This document shows, piece after piece, positions 44,764 to 56,832 of a stretch of DNA of 64,000 nucleotides. This DNA comes from Lutraria lutraria (lineage: Eukaryota > Mollusca > Bivalvia > Venerida > Mactridae). A program made the translations under genes and the position numbers. Numbering within the stretch: position 1 is the stretch's first letter; each line of letters opens with the position of its first letter. The stretch lies in assembly GCA_964023205.1 (NCBI GenBank), contig OZ026835.1, positions 35,447,380 to 35,511,379 of the forward strand. Reading direction: 5' to 3'. The notes beneath the pieces were generated by a model. It was not told where the DNA came from, searched no databases, and was given only the letters and a program-made list of their open reading frames with translations.

Positions 44764-44765
44764 GT

Positions 44766-45344
44766 GGTCTATTAATAAAGCTGGAAAGTCCGCAAATGAC
44801 CTTGGACTTTGGTGCGACATTAAATCCAAGTGAAAAAAAATAGTAATGAAGCCCATCTTTTCATCAGTCATGCAAGTACACATACTTAAAGCGATTAAGA
44901 GGTATTGATCTCTGGAACTATTTTCAGATGCCAGTTATCCAGCACGTAATCAAAATCAAATTCAAAGACTGCGGAAAAATCCAATTTAAACTAAGACTTG
45001 AATGACAGGCTTAAAGATCTGGAGTTGGTAATAGGTCCATGATGCCACGCCTTTTTTTAAATATCAATAAAATACAAGATCATTACTATATAAGATTTAC
45101 CCAGTAGTACATAAAAACGACCATTATTTTAGTTAACGGTTTTCAAACAAAAGTTGAATGACACACTAGATTTTGAATATTTGTTGATAATAAAATAAAG
45201 GGGTGTGAAAACAAATATTTGTTAAGAATATCAGTTTACAATAACAGCAAATAAGGCCATCCTTGTATGTGGTAACCCTATCCAGAGAATTTTCATTGGG
45301 AAAATAGGTAGGAATTTTCTTTTAAAAGGATTCTTTATACTGAA
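44766..45344. other. Unassigned DNA
   Basis: Nothing recognisable. Confidence 0.35.
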
Positions 45345-45470
45345 TCAAAAATACATATCAGAATACCCGGTACTATTTTTTTTAAATTTTTTTTTGCCAA
45401 AAAAGTTGAGTGGCCAAAAACATTGGATAGGGGCCTGTCTGGTGAGTAGGTAGTGTTACCACGAACAAAA
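45345..45470 (+). repeat. Family K repeat, copy 2
   Basis: catatcagaatacccggtac, a T run, then gagtggccaaaaacattgga, ggggcctgtctggtgagtag. Compare 3245-3350. Confidence 0.5.
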
Positions 45471-46261
45471 TATTCTTTTAAGGATAGCTTTAAATTCATG
45501 CCAATACCATGGAAAATTTGGCAGACATCACATTGGCAGCATAATATTATGCAGAATGTTCATCTTTTCAAAAGAATTCAGAAAATGTAATTATAATATA
45601 TGATACATAGAAAATTCTCAAAATTAATACTGCTAGCACATTTTTTGTGGGTGTGGTATTGTATTAATCATTTTTAAGCATATAATTAGTGCAAACTGAG
45701 AAACCAATTATTATATACACACAAATCTACTTCATGAGTTTATCAGTAATATAGGTGTACAAATATTGCTTTGTTTAACAAAAAAACATTACCATAGTTA
45801 CCTGTAAATATTATTTTATGATTTATATATTAAACTTCTAAATACCAAACTCTCTAGAAACTGAAGACCTGACAATGTTCTCTGTTCCTACTTTTCCCTT
45901 TAATTTGAATTTTTGTATAGTCCTTAAGTATGATACAAGAACTTCTAAATACTAAATTCAGACAGATAAATAACATTTTTAAGACTTTTCATGCATACAA
46001 TAGTTACAATTAATTATGTACAGTCAATAAAAATATACAGTAAGAAAATTACGCACATTTTAATTCAATAACCAACCGTTTCATACAATATAACTCACTG
46101 TAACCATGTGAAAAAAGATAAATGAAGACATCATCAAAGATATATACCAAGCATTTTCTAATTACCGACCCTGTGAATGTAACATATTTTACAATTACTT
46201 GAATAATTCTAGGACAAATTCTATGCATAATTAATTAGATAACCTAAGGAAAAAGAAAAAT
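45471..46261. other. Unassigned DNA
   Basis: The stretch is AT-rich with no structured element. Confidence 0.4.
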
Positions 46262-46365
46262 TGTTTGTTTCCTGTACCCTACTGGCCCTTAGACTTTTTT
46301 ATTAGGCCTTACGAGGACCAATACATCCACTTTCACTTTTTAGCCTTTCCATACGCTTCCATGAG
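46262..46365 (+). repeat. Family L repeat, copy 2
   Basis: gtttcctgtaccctactggc, cttagacttttttattaggc, and tcactttttagcctttccat. Confidence 0.5.
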
Positions 46366-46373
46366 CAAATCTA

Positions 46374-46612
46374 ACTAGAGCTGTGACAGAGGTGACTAAT
46401 ACCCCCGCCGCCGCTTTGACACTAATACTGCAATAGTACAGTATACAGCTAAGTTCAGGGGGACATAACTCTGCAATGAGTGAATCGCTGGGCATGAAAA
46501 TTGTGTCTTGCTATTCTACACTTCATGGTGATAACATATTTCGACCGACCGACCAACGACCGACAGAGTGACTCCAATATACCCCCTCTCAAAGTTCGTT
46601 TGCGGGGGTATA
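46374..46612 (+). mobile_element. Family G element, short copy 3
   Basis: actagagctgtgacagaggt, gactaatacccccgccgcc, ending gtttgcgggggtata. It lacks the interior between aacatatttc and gaccgaccgacc. Confidence 0.7.
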
Positions 46613-46994
46613 AAAAGTTCTGACCTATCGGTACCTTATTACAATTACTCAATTAGCATAATTATAATCAGAAAAAAATTTTTTTTTAGGCCTGAGTTAC
46701 GATTATCGGTTTTAGTCACCAATGGTAAAGGTCACCCAATGTAATCTAACCATATCATTTTTCCATTGTTACATTCCATTGGAGACTGCTAATGTGAATT
46801 GAATTCTATAAATCGCTAGCCACCATTATCTTAATATAAAGAGTCAGCATTAATTCTACATCTGATTTTTTTAAGAAATCTATTTGAAGCATCAGTTCTA
46901 ATTTTTATCACCATGGCAACTGTTTAATAGTCAGCATAATAGTCTGGTAAATACAATGAAAATGCCCAGCAGAACATTACTGTATGAAATAGAT

Positions 46995-47140
46995 CAGATG
47001 AAAAAATGTCTGTTTATGGTTGCCCGACCGATCTTAATTATTCCCGCTACCCTAGAATATTTATTAGACCAGAGAAGTGGTATATTCACTTTTTTACTTT
47101 TCCACATGCTTTTCAAAGCCAAAAGAAACAAAATTAATAC
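46995..47140 (+). repeat. Family L repeat, diverged copy
   Basis: gtttatggttgcccgaccga, cgctaccctagaatatttat, tttttacttttccacatgct. Frames of 70-84 codons on both strands overlap it and are not supported as genes. Confidence 0.4.
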
Positions 47141-47404
47141 AATGCCTGAACTACCTAGCCTGTCAAGTTTTGATTTTTTTTTAATTTTTAACGGTTGCCC
47201 TGACAATTAGAAAATTCCATTTGTCTACAGAAATTCTGTAAATCATACCATGGATGATATTGTGATGCCAAGCATTCAGTGATAGAAAAGCTCAATTCCT
47301 CTCGTTTCAAAGCAACTGGTCAAGGAAGACCCTAAGAAAATTCATATATTAGAAGCCCACCAGTACAAGGTCGTCCAGAATCATACCTTATGTGGAACAC
47401 TTTA

Positions 47405-47545
47405 CAATATCAGTAAAACCACTTAAAACCGGACCCCCTCCAGACTGGTCTGAACGTCCAGTTTTCAGAAAATTCCGGTTTTCTTGGAGTCCGGTTATCA
47501 GAAAATTCCGGTTTTCTCGGAGTCCAGATTTCGGGGGTCTTAATG
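47405..47545 (+). mobile_element. pogo-like MITE fragment with 33-bp duplication
   Basis: cagtaaaaccacttaaaacc at the left resembles pogo/Tigger-type ends. TCAGAAAATTCCGGTTTTCT occurs at 47465 and 47498, 33 bp apart. No right TIR found. Confidence 0.45.
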
Positions 47546-48079
47546 TATGCATAAATAAACAATTACTGAAGAATGATAAAAAATATAACACAGGTGCATC
47601 TTGCTATAGCTGTATGATCTTATGTGAAATGAACAGGAAGTGATCCTTGCAAACAGATGATACGACTGGTAGTAAAATTCTGAGAATTCCATAAATGACA
47701 ATACAAAAAAATACACCCACACGGAAACAGCTAGGCTACTTTTTTTTAAACAGAAAACACAGTGAAGTGCAGACAAATTACGTTATAATTGAATTAAAGA
47801 CAGCACATCATTTCCAATACTCAAAATAGCTTCCATTTTCAATTTGAACAATCCCAAGACAGCAAATAAGAATTTGAATGTGGGCGATCTTTCATGGTAC
47901 TCCCTTTTGCAATGTTTGTAATCGACCTATTCGAAGCAGAACTGATGAAATATCAAATTTAAATGAAAACTAAGGGAGTTGCTTGATCAGCATGAATTTG
48001 TGCTGGGTATTTAAAGTCAACACATGATATTTGAAACAGTAGTTGCCTCCACTGTCAATGTGTTTTAATGGCCTCTATC
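47546..48079. other. Unassigned DNA
   Basis: Nothing recognisable. Confidence 0.35.
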
Positions 48080-48292
48080 TACTGTATTTTCATTTATTTT
48101 CATTGGGCTCAATTTTTCGTGGTTTTTACTAAAATGGCTATTTCGTGGGGACATAAATTCGTGGATTTTGATTTTTGAAAAGAAAGCCTTATCTCGGCAT
48201 TTAAATTTGTGGGAATTTAATTTCGTGGATGAGCTGACTTACGAAAGCCGCAAGATTAAAATCCCAACGAAAATGAATGATTCCACAGAATA
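48080..48292 (-). mobile_element. Family C MITE, copy 3
   Basis: Inverted complete copy, from tactgtattttcatttattt to gaatgattccacagaata. Both TIRs are readable. Confidence 0.8.
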
Positions 48293-48299
48293 TACTAGA

Positions 48300-48345
48300 A
48301 ATGCAATCATCAGCCTATTGCTGCAGTGAGTTCAAATCCCGTCTG
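48300..48345 (+). repeat. B-box-like SINE fragment
   Basis: ctgcagtgagttcaaatccc matches a tRNA B box. The A box is not clear. It lies directly after the family C MITE. Confidence 0.3.
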
Positions 48346-48587
48346 AGACCAGGATAGCTGTCAAGTGTTGAGGGTGTAAAAAGTTGTGTGATTCTTTTAA
48401 AGCTGGAGGACTGGAGACAAACAGGCTCCTAGGTGGGTCTATATAAGGCAAAACATTCGCATGGTGTCCAGAGAGCCTCTAGAACCGGAAGCTCCTGAAA
48501 TATTGGTCGAAATTTAAACACTTTCTGAGGTGATTCCTGGTAGTCAGTAACAATGAAGTCTCAGATATCAAATGAAAAAATTGAACG

Positions 48588-48772
48588 AGAGCATCCCGAG
48601 CAGTGCTGACGCTCATCTGTTCACCACCTCAGTGAGTTCTATTCACCTATGAAGTTTCATATTGCTATCTCTTATAGTTTCTGAGTTATGAGCCGTATTA
48701 AAAGTTTTTGCGAGATGCAGACGCTACAGGGATCAAACTCGCTTGACTTTTTCTTGGAAAACAGAAGAGCTA
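48588..48772 (+). mobile_element. Family I repeat, copy 2
   Basis: gagcatcccgagcagtgctg, acgctcatctgttcaccacc, ttatagtttctgagttatga, ending ggaaaacagaagagctaa. Confidence 0.6.
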
Positions 48773-50248
48773 AAAATATCATTTACTGCAGATTTTTTTA
48801 ATAGCATGTGTCATTGATACCTAAGCGCGTCAGCATAATTCAGAAAATGCATGTGGCACACACGCAATAAATGTGACTAGACATAATATGAACCAGACTG
48901 ATTTCACATTAGTAAGAAAGCTGACAAAAGACATTATATAAAATAATATATATAACATTCCAAATTTCCAATATTGAAGTTTAATCATCAAAAATAAAAA
49001 GAAAGATATTAAGATCATCTAAATTGAATGATGGTTACTAGAGAATATTGTATTTTAATTTCAAAAGCAACAAGAAGGCCGTAATACATGTAATACATTA
49101 CCAAAAATATTGTAAATCCAATTCAAACGTTACACCAGAGCATATAAATCACAAATCTTAAAAATCCAAAAATAGACACAATTTAATTAAGAGCAGTAAC
49201 TCTTCCTAAAATGAAGTTGTAATAAACAGACCTGATAATTAGTTTGTCAATACCTGCGCTCATATGAAGTGTACACCAATATCGGTACACAATTCATCAA
49301 TACATGTAGAAATTAATTAGCAGACATACAGGGTTTGTTCACACCTTACAGATCAGCGTAGAATTAATTAATTTAAACCTATTCATGGACTGGTAAAGCT
49401 AATAGCAATACGCCATGAAGAACTCATCTTTTGTGACAGAATTTCATTAGGCAACATGTTAGCAGAATGGGTGAGAATTAAATAATACAATAGTTCCTGA
49501 TCATAAATAAACCATACTGTGAAAAAGCTTGATTGATGGTTCAGTAATTTTACTTTGCCGACATGTTAATATTAGAAATAGTTTTTTTCGTATAATACCA
49601 CTTTGTATACAAGCACAAATGAAAATCAAATAAACAATATTGTACACAGAAAGGTATCAATACATGTCATTTTAGTATAGCAGCATAAAAAATAATATAC
49701 TATCATTAGGGCTGGATCATTATATCGGTAAATTGGTTTTCCGTCTTTCAGTATGGTACGATTATCGTGTTTTACTGTACCGATATGAACTGAAACAATC
49801 ACCATCCCCTTTTTTAAATGCGAAACTAACGATGCAGCTAACTTTACACTAAAATATTTGTCCGAAAATGTCGTGACACTTTTTCCATAAGTAAACGATG
49901 AAAAGGCCCTCGATTTAAGGAGTAATCTACACAGCTGGTTAACAAACTTGGCTGAGGTATTCTTTCTAAAACAATTCGACCAAGTTTCATAAAGATTGAA
50001 TGGGAATTACAGTAAGTTGGAAACCAGAAACAAACAAATGTTTTTTCTCCTATAAGCAACAACCCTGTATCAAATACAATTAAAGGTTACAAAAACTAAT
50101 TTTAAGCTTACAGCATGTTCTCACATATTTCTACATTATTAAATCTTATTTTATTTGATTGATTATAAGTATAAAACTAAGGCACATTTCGCAGACATAA
50201 ATTAACTAAGATTTTTAAACTGAAAATTCTTGTTTATGGTACAATACA
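48773..50248. other. Unassigned DNA, one possible MITE remnant
   Basis: agggctggatcattatatcg (49709) and a nearby ccgatatgaactg form a weak inverted pair. Nothing else recognisable. Confidence 0.35.
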
Positions 50249-50380
50249 TAGTCAAACCTGTGTTAGCAGCTACTTCTGAATAAAGTCCACCCAGTGAATA
50301 AAGGTCATTCATTTTAAAAACTGTCATTGATTATTTACATAAAAAATGACCTTTAAATAAAGGCCACCTATCAATTAAGT
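50249..50380 (-). mobile_element. Family A MITE, truncated, copy 11
   Basis: From tagtcaaacctgtgttagca to ccacctatcaattaag. The last 45 bp of the family are missing. Confidence 0.65.
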
Positions 50381-50477
50381 TTTTCACAGAACTGTCGACC
50401 AGTACATAATTCAGACAATAACCTTGAACAGCTGAAAAGAGTTTTCAGAAGCAATAAATAGTATAAAACACACAAAC

Positions 50478-50545
50478 ATGTGGGAGGAGCAGTGTTGTAG
50501 GGGTAGAGGGTTCGAATCCCGTCAGTGGCGGAATTTAACGGGAGT
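50478..50545 (+). repeat. B-box SINE fragment
   Basis: ggtagagggttcgaatcccg is a strong B box. Upstream gggaggagcagtgttgtagg is only weakly A-box-like. Confidence 0.35.
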
Positions 50546-50639
50546 CTTTGGCGCAAGTACTAGTCTGAATCTAGGGAGAAGTCATCGAGAGTGGTTAATA
50601 TAAGTTGTACTAACTAAAATGCTCTGCAATCAATGTAGA

Positions 50640-50845
50640 ACTAGAACTATCACTAAAGGTGATGAATACCCCCAGATGCCACCTTGACACAGTTATTGTT
50701 ACATTTTACAAAGGGTAATATAACGCATTTTCATTTTTTAATACCTGCAAATTGTTGCTTAGAAAAATTCTGACCAATTTCTTAATATTCATTATATAAA
50801 AATAACAAAGGGCCATAACTCAGTGAAAAGTAATCCAAACAAAAG
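50640..50845 (+). mobile_element. Family G relative, 5' part, copy 5
   Basis: aactagaactatcactaaag, gatgaatacccccagatg, then gggccataactcagtgaaaa; it matches 38974 onwards. It stops where a family R element begins. Confidence 0.65.
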
Positions 50846-50938
50846 CTAAATAGTTGTTAAAACTTCATGAACTATTCATCAACTATGCAAGAACAGTTCA
50901 AGAAAAATACATTTTTTCATGAATTCTGTTTGGCGGGG
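50846..50938 (+). mobile_element. Family R short element, copy 15
   Basis: ctaaatagttgttaaaactt through catgaattctgtttggcggg. It follows the truncated family G element without a gap. Confidence 0.65.
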
Positions 50939-51053
50939 AAATTTAATAGCTTCAATTGTAGAACCTCCTTATTCTCCTAACTACTTCAACTTGTATTTGC
51001 ATACCAGTTTCAATGTCTTCAGTTGTTACGACTTAAAGATGGGACCATCTCAG

Positions 51054-51233
51054 TACAGTACAATCTCTGTAAAGCAACACCCTGAGGGAGCTGCAAATAT
51101 TGACCATTGTTTAGAGGTTGTTGCTTTACAGAGGTTGAATTTATAGTAAATATCAGCTTAGGGAAATTTTGAAGGTGTTGTTATAGAGAGGTTGTTGCTC
51201 TACAGAGGGCCGCTCTGGAGGGGCTGTACTGTA
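51054..51233 (+). mobile_element. Family B MITE, intact copy 4
   Basis: tacagtacaatctctgtaaa to tctggaggggctgtactgta. Both ends and TA flanks are intact. Confidence 0.8.
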
Positions 51234-52366
51234 TATAAGTATTACCATTATTTAAAGGTTTGACTGTACTTAATAATGCACTCAAGAATACTCTGATGGG
51301 AGCTTTAACAAGGCCACTGCACTCAAACAAAACACCTGCTTACAACAACTCAAGTTTCACAAAAAAAAACATTAATGTGAACAAAGAGAAAATTGCTTCA
51401 TATTAATTTTGTGACACAAAACTTTTGCAGTAAACTCATTATTCACTTTTATATAAGGATTATTAAACACCAATGTCATAATGTAAGTGAAATTAAACAA
51501 TGCTCTAGTATCATGTTTACATCACTGAAGAGATGATATGGCTTAATGCTATCATTTTACACATAAAATTGATGCAATTTAGTATCATTATAACATCTAT
51601 AACATGTAGAGGACTGGAGGCTGTTTGACTGCTACATCGGTAAAGGGACCCTTCCAAATAGCATTGAGGCTTCAATTTTTCCAAATCTAAATGGAGAAAT
51701 TCACAATGAAGATTTATAAAAAATCAAAATTGCCATTGACAATAAATGAGAATGTTATGACCATTCTTTGACACAAAGTATAGTATACTAGTGCATAGAA
51801 ACCAGAGACCTCAATTTATTTGGTATTGTCTATTGATAAAATATCTCAATAACCTAGTTTTCGCAACTCCAAAAGATCCAGACCCATTTCAAAAGAGATG
51901 AAAAAAAATCACTGGGAAAAATTAGCAACGGCCAAATCCAAGGACAAAGAAATATTACATAATCATTCATTGAGAATTATTATCTAAAAGCAAAGCAAAA
52001 TGCATGGCAACGGCAGTCAAAGCTCGACAAAACCTGCATATTTTCTCAGTAACTAGAGACGCCTTGACAAAAACTCTTAAAGCTCTTCCTTCGGTTTTTG
52101 TATCAACAAAGATAAAGTAACATGTAAACACTAGTCTAATGGAGATTTCTTATCTTGAAATTCAATATTTCAGACAAAATCTAAGATCAAAAGATAAGGC
52201 ATAAACAATAATTAATTATTGCTTGTTTCTGGTTGCATGCTCATTAAAAATAAGCTAGGTAGGTAGGGAAAGTGTCTTATTATAATTTAAAGCATGCAAA
52301 ACAGCAACAAAATTGATGTACCATTCCTTAAACCTAATAAGAAGACCTAAGGGTTACAGCATAGGC
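51234..52366. other. Unassigned DNA
   Basis: A diverged family L/K patch may lie at about 52230-52275 (ttgcttgtttctggttgcat). No gene seen. Confidence 0.35.
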
Positions 52367-52817
52367 ACTCGATTCCGTGATTTTTATATGTTTACAGACG
52401 ATATTTTTCAATTTCACACATCAAACAACGCAAATCTGTCGAAAGAAAAATCTTCATTTTTTCCCTTATTGAGTGTATAAAATACTCCAAGGTAGTTAAT
52501 TTGCCTTCTTTTCGATTGACGGTAGTTACGAAAATAAGCGTGGGTCCCGGCTTTCCTTCTAATCTGCATGTGCTTTCCGGGAACCTTGCTTTCGTTGTAG
52601 TGTTCCCCAACTTTAAACGTTTTGACATCTTTTACAAGGAAAGCCGGGACCCACGCTTATTTTCGTCACTACCGTCAATCGAAAAGATGGCGAGTTCACT
52701 ACCTTGGAGTATTTTATACACTCAATAAGGGAAAAAATGAAGATTTTTCTTTCGACAGATTTGCTTTGTTTGATGGGTGAAATTGAAAAATAACGTATAA
52801 AAATCACGAAATCGAGT
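52367..52817. mobile_element. 451-bp near-perfect palindrome (foldback element)
   Basis: The left arm 52367-52558 and right arm 52636-52817 are inverse complements with about ten substitutions and one 10-bp indel. A 77-bp loop separates them. Ends are ACTCGATTCCGTGATTTTTA and the inverse of ACTCGATTTCGTGATTTTTA. Both arms give the same translated string (FRLTVVTKISVGPGFP) because they are copies; it is not evidence of coding. The arms are more GC-rich than the surroundings. A transcript would form about 180 bp of duplex RNA. Confidence 0.92.
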
Positions 52818-53154
52818 ACAGGGGAACATTAGGGAAGGTCAGGTATAAACTAGAAACTAACAATTTTTCAAGCCTTAAATGATTATATAATAATGGCATT
52901 AAACAACTATTTAACATTTAGGTTTCCAACATCTGTCTAAACATAATTTGCAATCAGTTGACAAAAACTCTAGTAAAAGGATCATTAAAAAAAGTTGGAC
53001 AAAACCATGGAGATACTTTGTATTGATTTAACAATCACATCAATACATGGATAACTAACAGTGCCAATTATTGACCAAAACTCTTAATCTTACTAGTATA
53101 TGGCTTTGAAAAGTGCTAATAATTCAACACTTAAGGCCAACCTTAAAAAATATT

Positions 53155-53260
53155 TTGTTAGGGGTAATGACACCTACCCAACTTGTTTTGGTCCCTTGGA
53201 TAAATTTTTTTTTAAACATAAAAATAGCATTTTGACAGGTATTTTGGAATCAATGTAAAA
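53155..53260 (-). repeat. Family K repeat, inverted copy 3
   Basis: gtaatgacacctacccaact, tgttttggtcccttggat, T run. It is the inverse of the 45.4-kb copy. Confidence 0.4.
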
Positions 53261-53593
53261 AATAAATTGTAAAAAAAATATTTCCTACCTACCCGCCCAC
53301 TGAAAATTATCTGGGTATAGGTTTACCAAACAAACATTTTTATAAAAAATGGCCTAAGCTCTTCCACACACAGAAAATAATAATTTGAAGAAAATAATTT
53401 TTGTTGCTTAGTAACTTCATTTAATACGGAATAGATGTAATCAGGGCACAGAGTACTCATTCAGTCAAGATTTTTTTTTTGCTATTGAAACACATTATGG
53501 TTACCAACAAATAAATAAATATAGTTAAATTGTTACTGAACTATCATGTTTGTAACTACAAATATCATTTTTATTTCTGCACATAAGAGAGAA

Positions 53594-53822
53594 AACAAGA
53601 AGAGTCTGTGAAACTTGAAATTCAATGCCCCCCCCCCCTCATGGTCTTGACCTTTGACCTACTGACCTCAAAATCAATAAGGGTCATCTACATGTAATGA
53701 CAATCCTCCCAACCAAATCTGAAGAGCTTAGGCCAACTTGTTCTTTATTTCTTTAGGTCAGACAAGGTTTGGTTACGGACGAATGGACCGTCCAACCAAT
53801 CAACATGTGCAAAGCAATATAC
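53594..53822 (+). mobile_element. Family H repeat, copy 2
   Basis: agaagagtctgtgaaacttg, a C run, tcatggtcttgacctttgac, gaagagcttaggccaacttg. The final GGGGGCATAAC is missing. Confidence 0.6.
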
Positions 53823-54215
53823 AGGTTTTGAACAGTACAGAATACTGAAGAGAACTTTTAGAAATTTTGTAAAACCAGAGAAAATAAAGCATTCAGGTAT
53901 TGACATTTTTTGCACAACAACACAGAATCAATTAGAGAACACATATTGTTTGCATATTCTAAGAATTCATCTGCAAATTAGGTTTTTTAACTGTCCTAGT
54001 TCGTTTTTTTCTCTAGAATATTTAAATACAATTCAAGTGTTGTTACAGTATGATAATAAATAAGTCTCGATTACAAATTATATGTCACCCTAGCTCCTGA
54101 GTTCTCACATCAATGAGATGAAAAATTATCTTAACACCACATGCATATAGGAATGTCTTGCCGATGAAAAAAAAATTACTTTAGAAACAAACGAGGAAAA
54201 ACACCTTTCTACATC
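53823..54215. other. Unassigned DNA
   Basis: Nothing recognisable. Confidence 0.35.
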
Positions 54216-54310
54216 ATCGAATAGAATTCATGAAAACTTGGAACTATTCTTGCTTAGTTCATGAATAGTTCATGAATAGTTCATGAAGTATGATTAACTA
54301 TTTGACAGGG
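54216..54310 (-). mobile_element. Family R short element, copy 16
   Basis: Complete, with three tandem TTCATGAATAG units, ending gattaactatttgacaggg. Confidence 0.75.
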
Positions 54311-54354
54311 TTTAAGAAAACAGAAATCAACTGAGGACAAGTGGAAATTGCCAT

Positions 54355-54632
54355 AGAACTAGTTATATTTCTTAGCTGAAAATGGCTGCTAGAACTATAG
54401 TTAAATTTCTTAGCTGAAAATGGCTGTTAGAACTAGTTAAATTTCTTAGCTGAAAATTGCTATAAAACATTAAATTTCTTAGCTGAAAATTGCTATATAC
54501 ATGTAACGTTAAATTTCTTAGCTGAAAATTGTTGTAGAACTAGTTAAATTTCTTAGCTGAAAATTGTTGTAGAACTAGTTAAATTTCTTAGCTGAAAATT
54601 GCTGTAGAACAAGTTAAATTTCTTAGCGGGTC
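54355..54632. repeat. 33-37-bp minisatellite, about eight units
   Basis: Unit GAACTAGTTAAATTTCTTAG followed by CTGAAAATTGCTGTA. Two middle units have lost or changed the GAACTAG part (aaaacattaaatt, atacatgtaacgtt). Begins 45 bp after the family R element. Confidence 0.9.
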
Positions 54633-55055
54633 ATCCAGCTAGACGAAAAGCCTAAAAATAAGTGAAGAGCCCCCTCTACAGTAATGTCCACCATAAAGTT
54701 TTACCTTGCTGTTATTATTCACAAATTCTATGGCATTAAATTTCATTATAAACTTGAATCTCTTAGGTATATTAGAGAATTAGTTTCCACAAGTTTTACT
54801 ACATATTACTATGGCAACACTATTTTAAGCTATAATAAAGGCGCAGATTAAGTCAACAAAATAGTAGAGATCGTAATATGATAGTAGATTAATTGTTAAC
54901 AGGGCTTTATTATTATTGCAATAAAAAGAAAATCAGTTATTATATGAATTAACAATCACGAAGGAAGAAAAAACTGAAGCTGTCCTTAGACAATGCAACA
55001 AATTCTACGGCACATAACATTAGATTTAAGTTATCATTAACAATCTGGTAGCAAC
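54633..55055. other. Unassigned DNA
   Basis: Nothing recognisable. Confidence 0.35.
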
Positions 55056-55238
55056 TACAGTGTATAACTTCTCCAGAGCAGCTCTCTCCTGAGCTACAAC
55101 CTCCGTGCAACAAAAGAATGATATTTTCCTCACACGTACTGCATGATTTAACTACAAATTTAACCTCTCAAGAGCAACAACCTCTCAAAAACAACATATT
55201 TTTGCTACCTCCAAAAGGTGCTGCTTTGGAGAGTTTCA
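55056..55238 (-). mobile_element. Family B MITE, copy 5
   Basis: tacagtgtataacttctcca, ctcaagagcaacaacctctc, ending ggtgctgctttggagagt. A 121-codon plus-strand frame begins inside it and is not considered a gene. Confidence 0.7.
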
Positions 55239-55740
55239 TTTTAATTAACACATTAGACTTTCCTCATGCAGATACATGTTTTCTGTTTTTAAAGTCTGCA
55301 AAATTAGCACTTGTCCAGTTGTCCGGTAGTACTGTATACGTTGATACTTCCGCGTGTCGAAAATTTAGCAAATTTGAAATTCTGGACATTTCGCGTGTGG
55401 AAATGTTAGCGAAATTCCATCTGGTAATTTGCATATTCACAGTATGTCATAAAAATCACAATCAGAAGTATGTCGTGCATTAAAAACATACTATGTCCAT
55501 TTACATTACGTTTTCCAATTTATTCATGCATAAAAATACCCAATCACATGTACAATGAACAATTATAAGCATGCTTAACAAACAATGCATATGTTTGAAG
55601 TAAACTAAACATATGTAAACTGTAAAGGTGAAATTGTAAAGGGTGTGAAATATTTTCATAGCTTAGCGTGTTCGTTTTCAAAGAAATTAAGTAAGTATAA
55701 TTTATGCAGAATGCATTAAAACATTTTTACCTTCTTGTAG

Positions 55741-55774
55741 GTTCAACCAAAACGCGCTGGCCATATTTGACGTT
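55741..55774 (-). other. Tentative alternative first exon (ATG to donor)
   Basis: On the minus strand caaatATGGCCAGCGCG opens 11 codons (MASAFWLNLQE plus one base) ending ACAAGAAG before GTAAAA. TATAAAA lies 14 bp before the ATG. The stretch is locally CpG-containing. Spliced to the exon at 40201 it would read into a stop, so it could only be an upstream leader exon or belong to another transcript. Confidence 0.18.
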
Positions 55775-55799
55775 TTTATAGATGTTCGTACAAGTACAA

Positions 55800-56299
55800 T
55801 GTAGTAGCCTACGTCATAATAGTAAATTGTAACTTGTAAACTTGTAAAATAATTTAAAACTCACAAAATGTCCTACGACTAAACCAGTATTCAGCACACC
55901 ATGACTGACTGACACCATCTAATCTCAGCAGTACCAGTACAGCCAATATTGGAACTACTTAGAATTCCGAACATGTAAAACAGACCTCCATGATAGCAAT
56001 GCCTGTCAAGTTTGTATTTTCTTTACCGGAATACCCTCTGCTGTTTGCTGCACGCTTTGTTCTCAGAAAGCTAAAGATTCAGCTGCTTGAAAGACAATTC
56101 TGAGTTCAATATGAGTTACGACACTGTTGCATTGAACCCTCGAGATAAACAGTGACAGACATCATTTCAAGAACTTGTTGTTCAGCGGCAACATTTCCTT
56201 AGCAGTGAATCAGAAGTCACGTTACTAATGTAAGGAGTAGACGCATAACAAGCAACCAAGTACATCGGAGGGGTAGATGGAGGTACGGAATCTGCGTAC
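55800..56299. other. Less AT-rich unassigned stretch
   Basis: Base composition is nearer balance than in the surroundings (for example acgctttgttctcagaaagc, ttcagcggcaacatttcc). No long frame. It could hold promoter or leader sequence for the minus-strand gene. Confidence 0.25.
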
Positions 56300-56388
56300 T
56301 CCTGTCAAATAGTTATTCATACTTCATGAACTATTCAGGAAGTATGCAAGAAAAGTTCAAGAAAAATTCATTAATTCTATTCAAAAGG
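56300..56388 (+). mobile_element. Family R short element, copy 17
   Basis: tcctgtcaaatagttattca to cattaattctattcaaaagg. Complete with a small deletion near the right end. Confidence 0.75.
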
Positions 56389-56635
56389 TTGAAAGCTTGT
56401 TCCAGATGATAATTAGACAAGTTTATTTGAATGTAAATAATCTTATGGTCAAAGATATGCAAGATCAAATGTCGAGTAATAATGGATTCCCCCCCCCCCC
56501 GGCAATAATGGCTGGCCCTTCATTGATGTGCAATGTCAGGCCTCTGTTAAACATGTCACTAGACAGATCAAGACAAAAAAATAATGACAAAAAATGTAAC
56601 ATACATGTACAAGAAACATCAAAATTTAAAGTGAC

Positions 56636-56832
56636 ATAAACTTTATTTTATTAATTTTCATTAGGCTTGATTTTTGTGGTTTTTACTAAATTGACTATTT
56701 CGTGGGGATATAATTTCATGGATTTTGATAACTGGCATTTATATTCATGAGGATCTGACTTCATGGATGAGCCAACTCATGAAATACATGAAATTAAAAT
56801 CCCCCAAAAAAATTATACAAACCACAATATTT
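56636..56832 (-). mobile_element. Family C MITE, decayed copy 4
   Basis: tttattttattaattttcat, gactatttcgtggggatata, ccaactcatgaaatacatg. Many C-to-T type changes relative to the other copies (cgtgga to catgga), suggesting an old, CpG-decayed copy. Confidence 0.7.

Noticed and set aside
46994..47210. Overlapping 70- and 84-codon frames on both strands
   Set aside because: Both overlap a family L repeat; mirrored open frames are expected where TTA/TCA triplets are scarce.
52392..52807. Frames on both strands of the palindrome with the same peptide FRLTVVTKISVGPGFP
   Set aside because: The identity is due to the inverted duplication, not to a conserved protein.
55118..55483. 121-codon plus-strand frame
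   Set aside because: Its first 40 codons are a family B MITE read in reverse; the rest is ordinary AT-rich DNA.
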